Below, one piece after another: positions 25,273 through 33,929 of a stretch of 42,823 nt of DNA. Under the pieces are notes generated by a model. That model was not told the DNA's origin. It saw only the letters and a program-made list of their open reading frames with translations, and ran no database searches. A program made the translations under genes and the position numbers. Numbering within the stretch: the stretch's first letter is position 1; every line of letters starts with the position of its first letter. Origin of the DNA: FEN-1088 sp031407985 (GTDB lineage: Bacteria; Myxococcota_A; Polyangia; Fen-1088); contig JANOJB010000185.1 in assembly GCA_031407985.1 (NCBI GenBank), forward strand, positions 1 through 42,823, read 5' to 3'.

Positions 25273-25537
25273 GATCGTACAACTCCTCGCGTGTCCATCC
25301 GCGTGGGCCTGCGGAGATCACTGCGGACTTATCTCTGGCCTGCTGCCGGGACGTCGCCTGATCGAACAGGCGCAGGCGCGCCGCGAGCCCATCCCGCGAT
25401 TGAGCACGCCTTCGCGGCAATACGCGGATGGAATCTCCCGCAGCCAGCCACGTGATCTCATCCCCGGGCTTGATGCCGTACTGGTCCGCGATCACCTTGG
25501 GAACCGTGACTTGCAGCTTCGAAGTCACCTTGGGCAT
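25256..25537 (-). CDS. AbrB/MazE-type antitoxin
   Basis: 93 residues. The N-terminal half (PKVTSKLQVTVPKVIADQYGIKPGDEI.W) is a swapped-hairpin AbrB DNA-binding domain; the C-terminal half (LFDQATSRQQARDKS..GPRGWTREELYDRG) is the flexible part that should wrap the PIN toxin. It probably represses its own promoter through the inverted repeats directly upstream. Unlike many antitoxins it has almost no 5' leader: the predicted transcription start falls at or within a base or two of the ATG. Confidence 0.9.
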   Translation of the reverse strand: MPKVTSKLQVTVPKVIADQYGIKPGDEITWLAAGDSIRVLPRRRAQSRDGLAARLRLFDQATSRQQARDKSAVISAGPRGWTREELYDRGSSG

Positions 25538-25538
25538 G

Positions 25539-25571
25539 TCCTTACTTTAGTAAGGATTGTATCCTTGTCAA
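25539..25571 (-). promoter_or_regulatory. Promoter and palindromic operator of the AbrB/PIN pair
   Basis: Reading the minus strand, TTGACA (25571-25566) is a perfect -35 and TAAAGT (25549-25544), 16 bases on, a fair -10. Two perfect inverted repeats overlap this promoter: TCCTTACT-TT-AGTAAGGA (25539-25556) and AAGGAT-TGT-ATCCTT (25552-25566). They cover the -10 and spacer and are well placed for autorepression by the AbrB antitoxin. The predicted start point is at the antitoxin ATG, suggesting a leaderless mRNA. Confidence 0.65.
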
Positions 25572-27550
25572 GGCAGCGACGGTCCCCATCCCTCGATTTG
25601 GTGCAGCACGGCTCGTGATTCCGGATCGTAGGGATCGACGTCCAACGCGCGTCGCAGCCAGGTTGCACCGGCGGCGGTCTGTCCGCGGACGATCGCAAGC
25701 TGGGCCAACAGGGCCAGGCTTCTGACATCTTCGCTGTCGGCGGCGATCAAGGTACGGGCCAAACTTTCCGCCGCTGCCGGTTCACCCGCTGCGAAGTAAG
25801 CCCGGGCCCTCAGTTGCGCCGCGGCCCGGTTGTTCAGCGTCGACAATACGATTTGCGCCTCGCGTGGCTGGTTGAAAACGACCAGCAGTCTCGCCAGGTG
25901 CAGCCGCGCCGCTTCATGCAACGCGGTCGCGCCCCCGAAACGGGACGCGAGCCGCCGCAAGATCGCATCGGTGGTCGTGGGATCGTTCAAAATCAGCGAC
26001 GTTCCGTCGCGCGCGAAGAGCACTTCGGAACCATCGGTGAAAATCAGACGCCAGTCGGCGCTGGACGCCAGGTGTTGCGCCAATCCGAGGTAACGATCGG
26101 GATACGTCGTGGTGAGAACGACGTAGCGAAAATGATTGGCCTCCGCCAGGGCGTCGAATGTCCGCGGGTCATCCAGCGCCGCCAGATAGGCCGCGTATTC
26201 CTCCGCGGTATGCAGAACCAGGCGCGTGTCCAGATACGGGCGCAGGGCGGGGATGGTCAGCTCCAGATAGCCGCCGTGATGATCCGGCGCGAAGATCGGA
26301 CCCGCCGCCGCGATCCGTTGCAGGTGTCGCGCCGATTCAAGGGGAAAATGAAAGGGCGTCGGCGATGCGATGCTGGGTTCGCGCGCGTGGACCAACGTCG
26401 CAAGGGCGATCTGGGTGCACAACACCACGGCCACCAGCGCCTTTTTCGCCGGTTCGGCCATGACAGTGCGCGTAGCGAAGGCGCTGATCCGCGGGGCGAT
26501 CGCCATCGCCACCATCGGCGTGGCCAGCCAATAGAACAGCAACACGTTTCGATTGGCCATCAGAGCAAGCCCGGCGAATCCCACCATGACCACAAGATGC
26601 GCCACGGGCGGCCGTCGACCTGAAACGGCCAGGCACAAGGCAAACGCCGCGAGGACCCACTGAAAATGGCCGACCTCGGCGGCAGCCGTTCGTCCCAACA
26701 GCCACGGCGGGACGTTTTCAGCGACCTGCGCGGCGAACACATTGCCAGCGGTCGGCGTCACGCGAAGCACGAGCTCTGCGGAAAGGGCCAGTCCTTGAAG
26801 ACCGTAAGGTGTGGCGAGCGACGCCAGCAGACACAGACCCAACGCGAGCGCCAAAGAGCGGCGCCGGGAGCGGCGCAGGGAGCGCTGGTTGTTGGCGTAA
26901 CCCGCGTCGGCCGCCGTGCCGGGCGACAACCACGCGCCCAGTAGATACGCCGCGATCAGCGCCGGCCCCAGCAGCGACAACCCCTGACAGTTGGCCCACA
27001 CGACCTGCAGCAACGGCAGCAGCGCCAACCAACGATGCGATTGCGCCCGGCAATGTTCCAGCACCGAGACGTACAGCGCCAACATCAGCAGCGTGACGAT
27101 CACCGGTCGCACCAACAAGAGATGTCGGGCCAGGAACAGCGTGGCCAGAAGTCCCAGCGCGCACAAGACCAGCCCCGCGATTCCTTCGGCGCGGGCAACC
27201 GTTCGTGCCAGCACCACCGCTCCCGTCGCGACCAGCGCCGCCTTGACGACGACCAAACCAGCAAGCCCCGCGAAGACGTAAATCGCGTAGGCGCCCAATT
27301 GAAACAACCAGTGGACGTCGATCCAGGCGCGCCCCGCCGCGCTGAGCGTGAACGGATCGGTGCGCAGCCACGCGTGCCGGTGAACCATCTCGCGACCAGC
27401 CGCCAGGTGCCAGAAGATGTCGCCGTCCGCGATGGGAGCCAACCCGACGATGAACGCCCCCACGAACAGGCCCGCCAAGATCAACCAGCGCTCGGGGTTT
27501 CTGGCCAACCCACCCGATGCGGGCGCGATCACCTCCGCCAGGGAAACCAT
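25568..27550 (-). CDS. Polytopic membrane protein with C-terminal TPR domain (GT-C-like)
   Basis: 660 residues. About ten membrane helices fill residues 24-390; the first loop carries ADGDIFWHLAAGREMVHRH and TDPFTLSAAGRAWIDVHWL, a D.(F/W)WH..G......P..DPF pattern seen in a family of GT-C-like membrane proteins of unknown substrate. A soluble stretch (FAPDHHGGYLELTIPALRPYLDTR) follows, and the last ~130 residues are TPR repeats (LLVVFNQPREAQIVLSTLNN, AYFAAGEPAAAESLARTLI, TAAGATWLRRALDVDPYDPE). A lipid-linked-sugar transferase role is possible but unproven. Its start overlaps the end of the upstream esterase gene by 22 bases, so they are probably co-transcribed. Confidence 0.78.
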   Translation of the reverse strand: MVSLAEVIAPASGGLARNPERWLILAGLFVGAFIVGLAPIADGDIFWHLAAGREMVHRHAWLRTDPFTLSAAGRAWIDVHWLFQLGAYAIYVFAGLAGLVVVKAALVATGAVVLARTVARAEGIAGLVLCALGLLATLFLARHLLLVRPVIVTLLMLALYVSVLEHCRAQSHRWLALLPLLQVVWANCQGLSLLGPALIAAYLLGAWLSPGTAADAGYANNQRSLRRSRRRSLALALGLCLLASLATPYGLQGLALSAELVLRVTPTAGNVFAAQVAENVPPWLLGRTAAAEVGHFQWVLAAFALCLAVSGRRPPVAHLVVMVGFAGLALMANRNVLLFYWLATPMVAMAIAPRISAFATRTVMAEPAKKALVAVVLCTQIALATLVHAREPSIASPTPFHFPLESARHLQRIAAAGPIFAPDHHGGYLELTIPALRPYLDTRLVLHTAEEYAAYLAALDDPRTFDALAEANHFRYVVLTTTYPDRYLGLAQHLASSADWRLIFTDGSEVLFARDGTSLILNDPTTTDAILRRLASRFGGATALHEAARLHLARLLVVFNQPREAQIVLSTLNNRAAAQLRARAYFAAGEPAAAESLARTLIAADSEDVRSLALLAQLAIVRGQTAAGATWLRRALDVDPYDPESRAVLHQIEGWGPSLP

Positions 27551-28743
27551 CCTTTGGTTTGCATGATCATGATGCCGCGTTCAGCCCACAGCTTGTGGCC
27601 GTCGAAGTTGAAGTGGTGGTCGTCCATCATTCCCAAGCCGACGGTAGGTACCAGTTCAAGGTTCGTGATCATGCCGGGCAACGATCGAATCATCGGTATT
27701 GCCGCCAGGCCGACCGCGCTGGTGGGAGACAACGTCCCCGTAGCTTCCATTTCGTAGTCACACGCCAGAACGGGCAGGTTCGGCTCGCCCAGATCGGCGC
27801 GCATGTCGGCGATGATTTGCTTCATCCGCGCGGGAAATCCGGGCTGATCCGCCGCCGGCAGGTGGCGTTCGGTGATGCCCAGCATCACGAAGATGGCGCC
27901 GAAAGTGACCTTCCCTTTCAACTCCATCGCGCGGGTCATGACCGTGGGATACAGAAGATTGTTCGCCTTCAGATAATCGGGGCTGGGCGCGGAGCCTTCC
28001 CCCCTTCCGATGGAGATGAAGTGATAGTCGGTGGGCGCCGCGGCAGCCGCGGTCTTTAGAATCGCCGTGCCGGGACCCGCCTTGGTGTCCGTGGAACGAG
28101 AGGGGGCCGTCGGCTCCTTCGCGAGCACGAACGTGTTCGCGCCCCTGTAGACCCACAGCTGCGGTTGCGTGTCGTAGAAGAACGGTCTCGTGGCGGCAGG
28201 CAACGTCGCCTGCCCCTGCATGTTCGAATGGCCGAAATGAATGTAGACGATGGCCTTCTCTTTGGGCACCACGGTGCCCGCGATGTTGATCGTGATTCCG
28301 GAGGCTGTGCCGCCGCCCGTGCCCGTGATGCCGCCGGTGCCGACGGTGCCACCGGATCCGATCCGGCCGCCGCTACCCGCGGTGCTACCACCCGTGCCGA
28401 CGGTGTTTCCGCCCGTGCCGACGGTGTTTCCGCCCGTGCCAATGCTGTTGCCACCCGTGCCTACGCTTCCGCCTGAGCCGGTGCCCCCTGTGCTGGTCAC
28501 CCCGCCGCTACCGCCAGAAACTCCCCCCGACGCTGTCCCTTGCCCTCCGGTTCCGGGCTGCTGCACGGCCCCTCCTGTTCCCGACGCCGGAGTGTTGCCG
28601 CCGGACCCGCTTGCCGTGTTGGTCTTGAGGTGCTCCTGAACCCCGCACGCGAGTCCCAACGTGGTGAAAGCCAACGTGCCAAGCAGACCGAGCGCAAACC
28701 TTTGCATGACCGTATGGGCCAAGAAGGACGCGGATTTCATCAT
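27529..28743 (-). CDS. SASA/SGNH-type carbohydrate esterase lipoprotein
   Basis: About 404 residues. The ATGATG at 28743/28740 follows AGGGGAA; the second ATG has the better spacing. The signal ends near LGLAC, a lipobox-like site. A long Gly/Thr/Ser linker (GTGGN repeats, to about residue 140) leads to an SGNH fold: YIHFGHSNMQGQ (nucleophile Ser; the usual Q before SNM is His), GAIFVMLGITE, and DDHHFNFDGHKLWAERG (catalytic Asp/His). The last motif is that of sialate O-acetylesterase/CE6 proteins, which remove acetyl groups from sugars. Likely a surface deacetylase of a glycan. Confidence 0.8.
   Translation of the reverse strand: MMKSASFLAHTVMQRFALGLLGTLAFTTLGLACGVQEHLKTNTASGSGGNTPASGTGGAVQQPGTGGQGTASGGVSGGSGGVTSTGGTGSGGSVGTGGNSIGTGGNTVGTGGNTVGTGGSTAGSGGRIGSGGTVGTGGITGTGGGTASGITINIAGTVVPKEKAIVYIHFGHSNMQGQATLPAATRPFFYDTQPQLWVYRGANTFVLAKEPTAPSRSTDTKAGPGTAILKTAAAAAPTDYHFISIGRGEGSAPSPDYLKANNLLYPTVMTRAMELKGKVTFGAIFVMLGITERHLPAADQPGFPARMKQIIADMRADLGEPNLPVLACDYEMEATGTLSPTSAVGLAAIPMIRSLPGMITNLELVPTVGLGMMDDHHFNFDGHKLWAERGIMIMQTKGWFPWRR
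28375..28465. repeat. 21-bp tandem repeats encoding the GTGGN linker
   Basis: Units containing CCCGTGCCGACGGTGTTTCC recur with a 21-base period across this stretch (two nearly identical copies near 28391-28440, decayed copies on both sides). On the minus strand they encode the Gly-Thr-Gly-Gly-Asn linker of the esterase lipoprotein. Confidence 0.75.
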
Positions 28744-28774
28744 TTCCCCTTTCGCGTAGAGGAATGTGCCGGAT

Positions 28775-29872
28775 CTAGAAGGGGGACAACGCCAGTCCCA
28801 GGGCCACGGTCCAGGGGCCGAGGGCCCATGGCGAACGCGGCACGGCATTCGTGCCCGTAAGGAAGCCGTCATACTGATACGGCATCGACGCCCCCGCCAG
28901 CACCGCGATCCAATCCGTCGACCATTCCAGCGACACGTTGCCGGTCAGGCTGAACAGCGGCGTCATCTGTTCCAGCGTCTGATCGCGATCGTGACCCCGA
29001 AAGCCGGTCGCCGCCAGGCCTATCGCCGGTACGAAAGGCCCCAGGAAATAGCCCGAATAGGCATAGGTCGTCGCGCTCGGCGCGCGGTAGTTGTCGAATT
29101 CGTTCTGTCCGCCGCGCCAGCTGGCCACGCCGCCGACGACGATCACGCCCCAGATCTCGTCCATGGCGTGATCCAGGATCAGGTTCGCCGTCGGTCTGCC
29201 GAATCCAAGCTGCTGCTGCTGCAGTAGAAGTTTGCCCCGGTATCGCCCGTTGTGCGCGCCCGTCGGCAGGCCGACCATCGCGGTCAGCGTGGTGGCGTTG
29301 ATACGGCCCAACCTTCGCGTGAGCTGGAGACTCATGTCCCCGAGCCCTCCATTCGAGACGTCAATCCCAGGCGCCAGTGGGTCAAGTGGGTTCAGGAAAA
29401 AATAGTCGGTGAAGTATTTGTAGACGTACGGGATGTTCGCCCCAAGGATCCATTTCTCACTGAGTTCGCGCGTAATCAACGTGTTGACGAACATGTGCTG
29501 TTCAAGTCCGGTGCTGCTGTGGATGCGGGTGTACGTGGCCTGCGACTGGACGTTGAACAGGCCGCCGCTGACGCCCCGTCCGATCCATTTCAGTCCGGCG
29601 CCGCCGCCGGTTCCCGAACCCGCGCCGCATCCACCGATCGTCTGCCAACCGGCCAGCAAGGGACCCAGCGCGGCGACGCGAACCAGCAGCGCCGGATCGG
29701 GCGCGAAATCGCACGCGCGCGCTGCGGCGCTGTCCCTGCCTGTCGACGCCGATCGCAGGTGGTCCATGCGACGGCGCAGGCGCCCGGACTCGATCCACCG
29801 GTCGACCGCCGGGTAGACGGCAGCCGCCAGAAACGCCAAGGCGAGCAACCAGGGACTGCGTGATCGCGTCAT
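28775..29872 (-). CDS. Outer-membrane beta-barrel (transporter-like) protein
   Basis: About 365 residues from ATG 29872; GTG 29926 is an alternative. N-terminal export-like helix (SPWLLALAFLAAAVYPAVD). After ~90 residues the chain alternates short amphipathic strands with aromatic ends: GLFNVQSQATYTRIHSS, WILGANIPYVYKYFTDYF, LSLQ-like MSLQLTRRLG, ATTLTAMVGLPTGAH, and it ends TVALGLALSPF with a terminal Phe, the usual barrel-insertion signal. The pattern resembles the MetA-pathway/phenol-degradation transporter-like barrels. Downstream are the esterase and GT-C-like genes, 31 bases away on the same strand, so the three may form an envelope operon. Confidence 0.72.
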   Translation of the reverse strand: MTRSRSPWLLALAFLAAAVYPAVDRWIESGRLRRRMDHLRSASTGRDSAAARACDFAPDPALLVRVAALGPLLAGWQTIGGCGAGSGTGGGAGLKWIGRGVSGGLFNVQSQATYTRIHSSTGLEQHMFVNTLITRELSEKWILGANIPYVYKYFTDYFFLNPLDPLAPGIDVSNGGLGDMSLQLTRRLGRINATTLTAMVGLPTGAHNGRYRGKLLLQQQQLGFGRPTANLILDHAMDEIWGVIVVGGVASWRGGQNEFDNYRAPSATTYAYSGYFLGPFVPAIGLAATGFRGHDRDQTLEQMTPLFSLTGNVSLEWSTDWIAVLAGASMPYQYDGFLTGTNAVPRSPWALGPWTVALGLALSPF

Positions 29873-30110
29873 TCCGGACTTTCGATTCACCCGCCGCGCC
29901 GCCCCGCTTTCGCGCCACGTAGTCACTGGTCCCGACCCACTGGTGCCGTCGACGTTGTGAACGCGCGGACCGTATCACGAGGTGGGCGGGTTGGGAATCC
30001 GTCGCGATTTTTTATCGGTTGTGTCAATGTCCCGATTCGCAACTCGCCTAGCCCCCCGGGCGCTTTATTTCGTTGTCCGCTTTTCCCCGAGCCGAAACAA
30101 AGCGAACCGC

Positions 30111-31598
30111 ATGGTTTTCACCAGCCACGTCTTCCTTTTCTATTTTCTGCCGCTGGTTCTGGCGCTGTATTACGTGCTGCCTTTTCGCGCACGTACAGCG
30201 TTGATCGCGCTTTCCAGCTACGTTTTCTACGGTTGGGCCAATCCCATCTGGGCCGTGATCATGTTCTTCGGCTCCAGCGTCGATTATTTCTGTGGACTGG
30301 CTTTGGTGAAGTTGTCGGGGTTGCCTGACCGGGACGGATTGCCCCCTGTCATTGATCGGTCCTTACCGCGCACGCGCGGGATGAAAGCCGTATTGGTGAT
30401 TTCGATCGTCACCAATCTGGGATTGCTGGCGGCCTTCAAATACACGGGCTTCGTGGCCGAGAACCTAAATGCGCTGTCGCGGCTACTGGGCTTTGGCGCG
30501 GACGCCGTTCCGGTGTTGCACCTGGTGCTGCCGGTCGGCATTTCGTTCTACACGTTCAAGGCGATGAGCTACGCCATCGATGTTTATCGTGGGGATGCCC
30601 GCCCGATGCGGCGCTTTGTAGACTACCTGTGTTTCGAGGCATTTTTCCCCGATCTGGTCGCGGGCCCGATCATTCGATACGCCGCCATCGAGGAACAGAT
30701 GCGCGTGCGGCAACACACCCTGGACAAATTTGCCCGCGGCGTTGCCTTCTTCGCGCTGGGCATGGCCAAGAAGATCTTGATCGCCAATCCGATGGGACAC
30801 GTGGCCGACACCGCGTTTTCCGCGGGGGCACTGCACGCGCCCGATGCCTGGTTCGGTTTGTTCGGTTACGCGTTTCAGATCTACTTCGATTTTTCGGGGT
30901 ATTCGGACATGGCGTGCGGATTGGCACTGATGATGGGGTTTGTCCTGATTCAGAATTTCAATTCGCCGTATCAGGCGGACAGCATCACGGATCTCTGGAG
31001 GCGCTGGCACATCAGTCTGTCGACGTGGCTGCGCGACTATCTGTACATCCCGCTTGGCGGCAATCGCCTGGGCGAGGGGCGCACGTACGTCAACCTGATG
31101 GTCGTCATGCTGTTGGGGGGCCTGTGGCATGGCGCCAGCTGGAACTTCGTGTTGTGGGGCGCGTTGCACGGCGGGATGCTGGCGTTCGAACGCGCGCAGG
31201 AAAAACGCCGAAAGGTGGCGCTGAAGTCCAACGGCCCGGCGCGACGGTTGCCGCGTCCGATCCGCGTCGCCATCACCTTTGTCATTGTTTGCCTGGGTTG
31301 GGTGTTTTTTCGCGCCAAGACGTTGGGTCAGGCCGTGACGACATTGAAGTCGCTGTTCGGACTTGGCGCGGCGTCGATGACGGCGGGATCGGACGCGTTG
31401 GTCGGGGCGCTTTACACGCGCTATCACGTCGCGGTCTTCCTGCTGGCGGCGGTTCTGGTCTGGGGCGCGCCGAACACGTGGACGTTCACGGCGCGCGTGA
31501 CTTTCCCGCGCGCGGCGTTTGCCCTGGGCGTGCTCACCTTGTCCGTGTTGATCATGTGGACGCAAAGCGCGAACCCCTTCTTGTACTTTCAGTTCTGA
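30111..31598 (+). CDS. MBOAT-family O-acyltransferase (AlgI-like)
   Basis: 495 residues from ATG 30111; the family start (F.S..FLFYFLPLVLALYY) begins there. Polytopic membrane enzyme that moves acyl groups, usually acetyl, across the inner membrane to surface polysaccharides. Signature segments: LPVGISFYTFKAMSYAIDVYRG, FFPDLVAGPIIRY, YFDFSGYSDMACGLALMMGF, WRRWHISLSTWLRDYLYIPLGGNR and LWHGASWNFVLWG with the catalytic His near 340. This is the first gene of a nine-gene run; the next gene starts four bases after its stop and encodes the AlgJ-type partner. No ribosome-binding site is obvious before the ATG. Confidence 0.95.
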   Translation: MVFTSHVFLFYFLPLVLALYYVLPFRARTALIALSSYVFYGWANPIWAVIMFFGSSVDYFCGLALVKLSGLPDRDGLPPVIDRSLPRTRGMKAVLVISIVTNLGLLAAFKYTGFVAENLNALSRLLGFGADAVPVLHLVLPVGISFYTFKAMSYAIDVYRGDARPMRRFVDYLCFEAFFPDLVAGPIIRYAAIEEQMRVRQHTLDKFARGVAFFALGMAKKILIANPMGHVADTAFSAGALHAPDAWFGLFGYAFQIYFDFSGYSDMACGLALMMGFVLIQNFNSPYQADSITDLWRRWHISLSTWLRDYLYIPLGGNRLGEGRTYVNLMVVMLLGGLWHGASWNFVLWGALHGGMLAFERAQEKRRKVALKSNGPARRLPRPIRVAITFVIVCLGWVFFRAKTLGQAVTTLKSLFGLGAASMTAGSDALVGALYTRYHVAVFLLAAVLVWGAPNTWTFTARVTFPRAAFALGVLTLSVLIMWTQSANPFLYFQF

Positions 31599-31602
31599 CG
31601 TC

Positions 31603-32979
31603 ATGACCCCATCGCAATCAGAGGCCTCGGTCTTGGGGCACGGCGCGGGGCACGCGTCCACCGGTGGTGCACCGGCGCGCGGCGGGCCAACCGATCCGTC
31701 GCACGACGAGGAATTGCGCCGGGGCATTCTGCATACAGTCGTCAGTCGCCGCGTGGCGGGTTTCCTGGTGGTCGCGTTCTTGGCCATCATCTACAGCGTC
31801 CCGGCCAGCCAGGCGGTGCTGGAGCAGGTCAAGGGCGACGAATCGGTGTTGCCTGATCTGTTCAGACAGTGGCCCACGCAGGAGTCCATCAAGCAGTTCG
31901 AGGAGGATTTGGACAAGGCATCGTATGCACGGGAAACCGTTCGGCCACGTATGCAATACGTGTTCACGAATTTTGGCGGCTTCGGCAATACGAAGGCCGT
32001 GATCGGCAAGGACGGATGGTTGTTCTATCAACCGGGCGTGACCGCGGTGGGTGGGCCGGGATTCCTGGACCAGGCGCTGTTGCAAAGCCGGACCAAGATC
32101 GCGCGCGACGAAGGCGGCACGCCGTTGTACCCGGATCCCCGCCCGGCCATCCTGGATTTTCGCGCCTTTCTGGCCGATCGCGGGATCAAGCTGGTCGTGT
32201 TTCCTGTTCCCGACAAGGCGGGCATGCAGCCGGCGCAGCTTCACGGCCGGGTGGACAACGGGAAGCCGGGACGCAACCCCGACCACGCGCGCCTGGTCGC
32301 CGAGCTGGAATCCGCGGGCGTCTTGGTATTCGATCCGACCCCGGCGCGCCTGGATCCGCGACAGCCGCCACGATATCTGCAACAAGACACGCACTGGACG
32401 CCCGATTGGATGCAGGAGGTGGCGCGCGACCTGGCCGTTTTCGTCGGTGAGCGGACGCCGCTGCCGCCCCCCATCCGCCAGCGCCGCCTTGCCGTGACGC
32501 CCCAGACCGTGTCGCGCGTGGGCGACGTGGTGGACATGTTGGGGTTACCCGCGGGGCAGTCATTGTTTCGTCCGACCACGGTCACTATTCAGCAGTTGCG
32601 TGACCAAGCGGGAGCTCTGTTCGAATCCCACCCCGAGGCGGACGTGCTGCTGCTGGGCGACAGCTTTTGCAACATTTACACGCTGGGGCAGATGGGCTGG
32701 GGCGAAGCGGCCGGCCTGGGTCCCCAGTTGGCGCGCGCGCTGGGGCGCGACATCGACATCATCGCCCAGAACGACTATGGCGCGTCGGCAACGCGGCAAC
32801 TGTTGTGGAACGAGCTTTCGGGCGCCGAGGATGCCAGCAAGGATCGCCTGGCCGGCAAGAAGGTCGTGATCTGGGAGTTCGCGTCGCGTGAGTTCGCCGT
32901 CGGGAACTGGAAGCCGATGGCCTGGCCACGCGGGCCATCGGGTGCGACGCCCGCCGTGACGCCGGGGGCCACGCCGTGA
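31603..32979 (+). CDS. AlgJ/AlgX-like SGNH acetyltransferase-type protein
   Basis: 458 residues. A polar N-terminus, one membrane helix (about 50-68, VAGFLVVAFLAIIYSVPAS) and a periplasmic SGNH domain. ALGX/ALGJ motifs: FPVPDKAGMQP, QQDTHWTP (Asp-x-His near 261) and LLLGDSFCNIY (Ser near 353) form the Asp-His-Ser triad used to transfer acetyl from the MBOAT partner to a sugar. Length and topology match AlgJ. It overlaps the next gene by four bases (GTGA). Confidence 0.9.
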   Translation: MTPSQSEASVLGHGAGHASTGGAPARGGPTDPSHDEELRRGILHTVVSRRVAGFLVVAFLAIIYSVPASQAVLEQVKGDESVLPDLFRQWPTQESIKQFEEDLDKASYARETVRPRMQYVFTNFGGFGNTKAVIGKDGWLFYQPGVTAVGGPGFLDQALLQSRTKIARDEGGTPLYPDPRPAILDFRAFLADRGIKLVVFPVPDKAGMQPAQLHGRVDNGKPGRNPDHARLVAELESAGVLVFDPTPARLDPRQPPRYLQQDTHWTPDWMQEVARDLAVFVGERTPLPPPIRQRRLAVTPQTVSRVGDVVDMLGLPAGQSLFRPTTVTIQQLRDQAGALFESHPEADVLLLGDSFCNIYTLGQMGWGEAAGLGPQLARALGRDIDIIAQNDYGASATRQLLWNELSGAEDASKDRLAGKKVVIWEFASREFAVGNWKPMAWPRGPSGATPAVTPGATP

Positions 32980-33929
32980 AGCGCCTGGTCCTGGTCACGG
33001 GTGCCGCCGGCGAAATGGGCGGTCGCCTGGCGCGACGCCTGCGGCAGGATGGATGGAACGTGCGCGGGTTGGTGTTGCCCGGCGATCCGTTGCGCGCGCG
33101 CCTGGACGGTATCGGCTGCGAGATCGTTGAGGGCGACGTGCGCGATCCGTCGTCCCTGGCGGCGGCGGTCGCGGGGGTGGACACCGTGTTTCATGCGGCT
33201 GCGGTGATCCTGGCGCGCAATCCTGCGGTGCTGGACGCGGTGAACCACCGCGGCACGGGCCACATGGTCGCGGCCGCGGCGACAGCCGGTGTCCGTCACT
33301 TCATCTACATCTCGTCGGCGTCCGTGACCTATCCGCGCCTTTCGCCCTACGGCCGATCCAAACAGGCGGCCGAATCGGTGGTGCGCGCCGAGACCCGCCT
33401 GGCGCATACGATCGTGCGACCGACCCTGGTTTACGATCGCGACGGCGGCGAGGAATTCATGCTGTTCTTGAGGTACCTGCGGCGATTCCCGGTGGTGCCG
33501 TTCATCGGTTTGGGTACCGCCCGCAAAAGCCCGGTGCGGGCCGAGGATGTCGTCGACGGCTTGGCGCGCATGGCGGGAAACGCCGTGACCTTCGGCAAGA
33601 CGTACAACCTGAGCGGCGGCGAATCCATCACGATCGAGGAGATGGGGCGCCTGCTGCTCGGGCGGATCGGCGAATCGAAGCCGTTCGTCCACCTTCCGGT
33701 GTGGTTGTGCCGCGGCATCGCGGGCGCGCTGGGTGTCCTGATGAAGAAACCGCCGCTGACCCAATACGGTGTCACGGGATTCATCAACCACGCGGATCTG
33801 GATTGCAGCGAGACCACGCGAGATCTGGACTATCGACCGATCGGGGCGCGGGAGGGAATCGCGCGCTGTTTTGACGCTGTCGTCACCGGACAAAAGGCAG
33901 CGGGGGAAGTAGACAGGAGAGCATCATGA
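32976..33929 (+). CDS. Extended SDR, NAD(P)-dependent sugar epimerase/reductase-like
   Basis: 317 residues, start GTG at 32976. VTGAAGEMGGRLA is the dinucleotide-binding loop (with Glu/Met where many have F-I/L-G), GDVRDPSSL follows, SSASVTYP supplies the catalytic Ser region and YGRSKQAAE the Tyr-Lys pair. It resembles NAD-dependent epimerases and 3-beta-hydroxysteroid-like SDRs; substrate not clear. Within a surface-glycan operon it most likely acts on a nucleotide sugar or a lipid-linked sugar. Overlaps the neighbours on both sides by four bases. Confidence 0.85.
   Translation: MKRLVLVTGAAGEMGGRLARRLRQDGWNVRGLVLPGDPLRARLDGIGCEIVEGDVRDPSSLAAAVAGVDTVFHAAAVILARNPAVLDAVNHRGTGHMVAAAATAGVRHFIYISSASVTYPRLSPYGRSKQAAESVVRAETRLAHTIVRPTLVYDRDGGEEFMLFLRYLRRFPVVPFIGLGTARKSPVRAEDVVDGLARMAGNAVTFGKTYNLSGGESITIEEMGRLLLGRIGESKPFVHLPVWLCRGIAGALGVLMKKPPLTQYGVTGFINHADLDCSETTRDLDYRPIGAREGIARCFDAVVTGQKAAGEVDRRAS

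Noticed and set aside
28250..28639. Plus-strand Pro/Val repeat open frame
   Set aside because: It is the antisense of the GTGGN linker of the esterase; composition is a by-product of the repeat.
29873..30110. A promoter for the nine-gene operon
   Set aside because: TTGGGA at 29991 with an AT-rich stretch after it is only a loose match; I could not place -35 and -10 with confidence.
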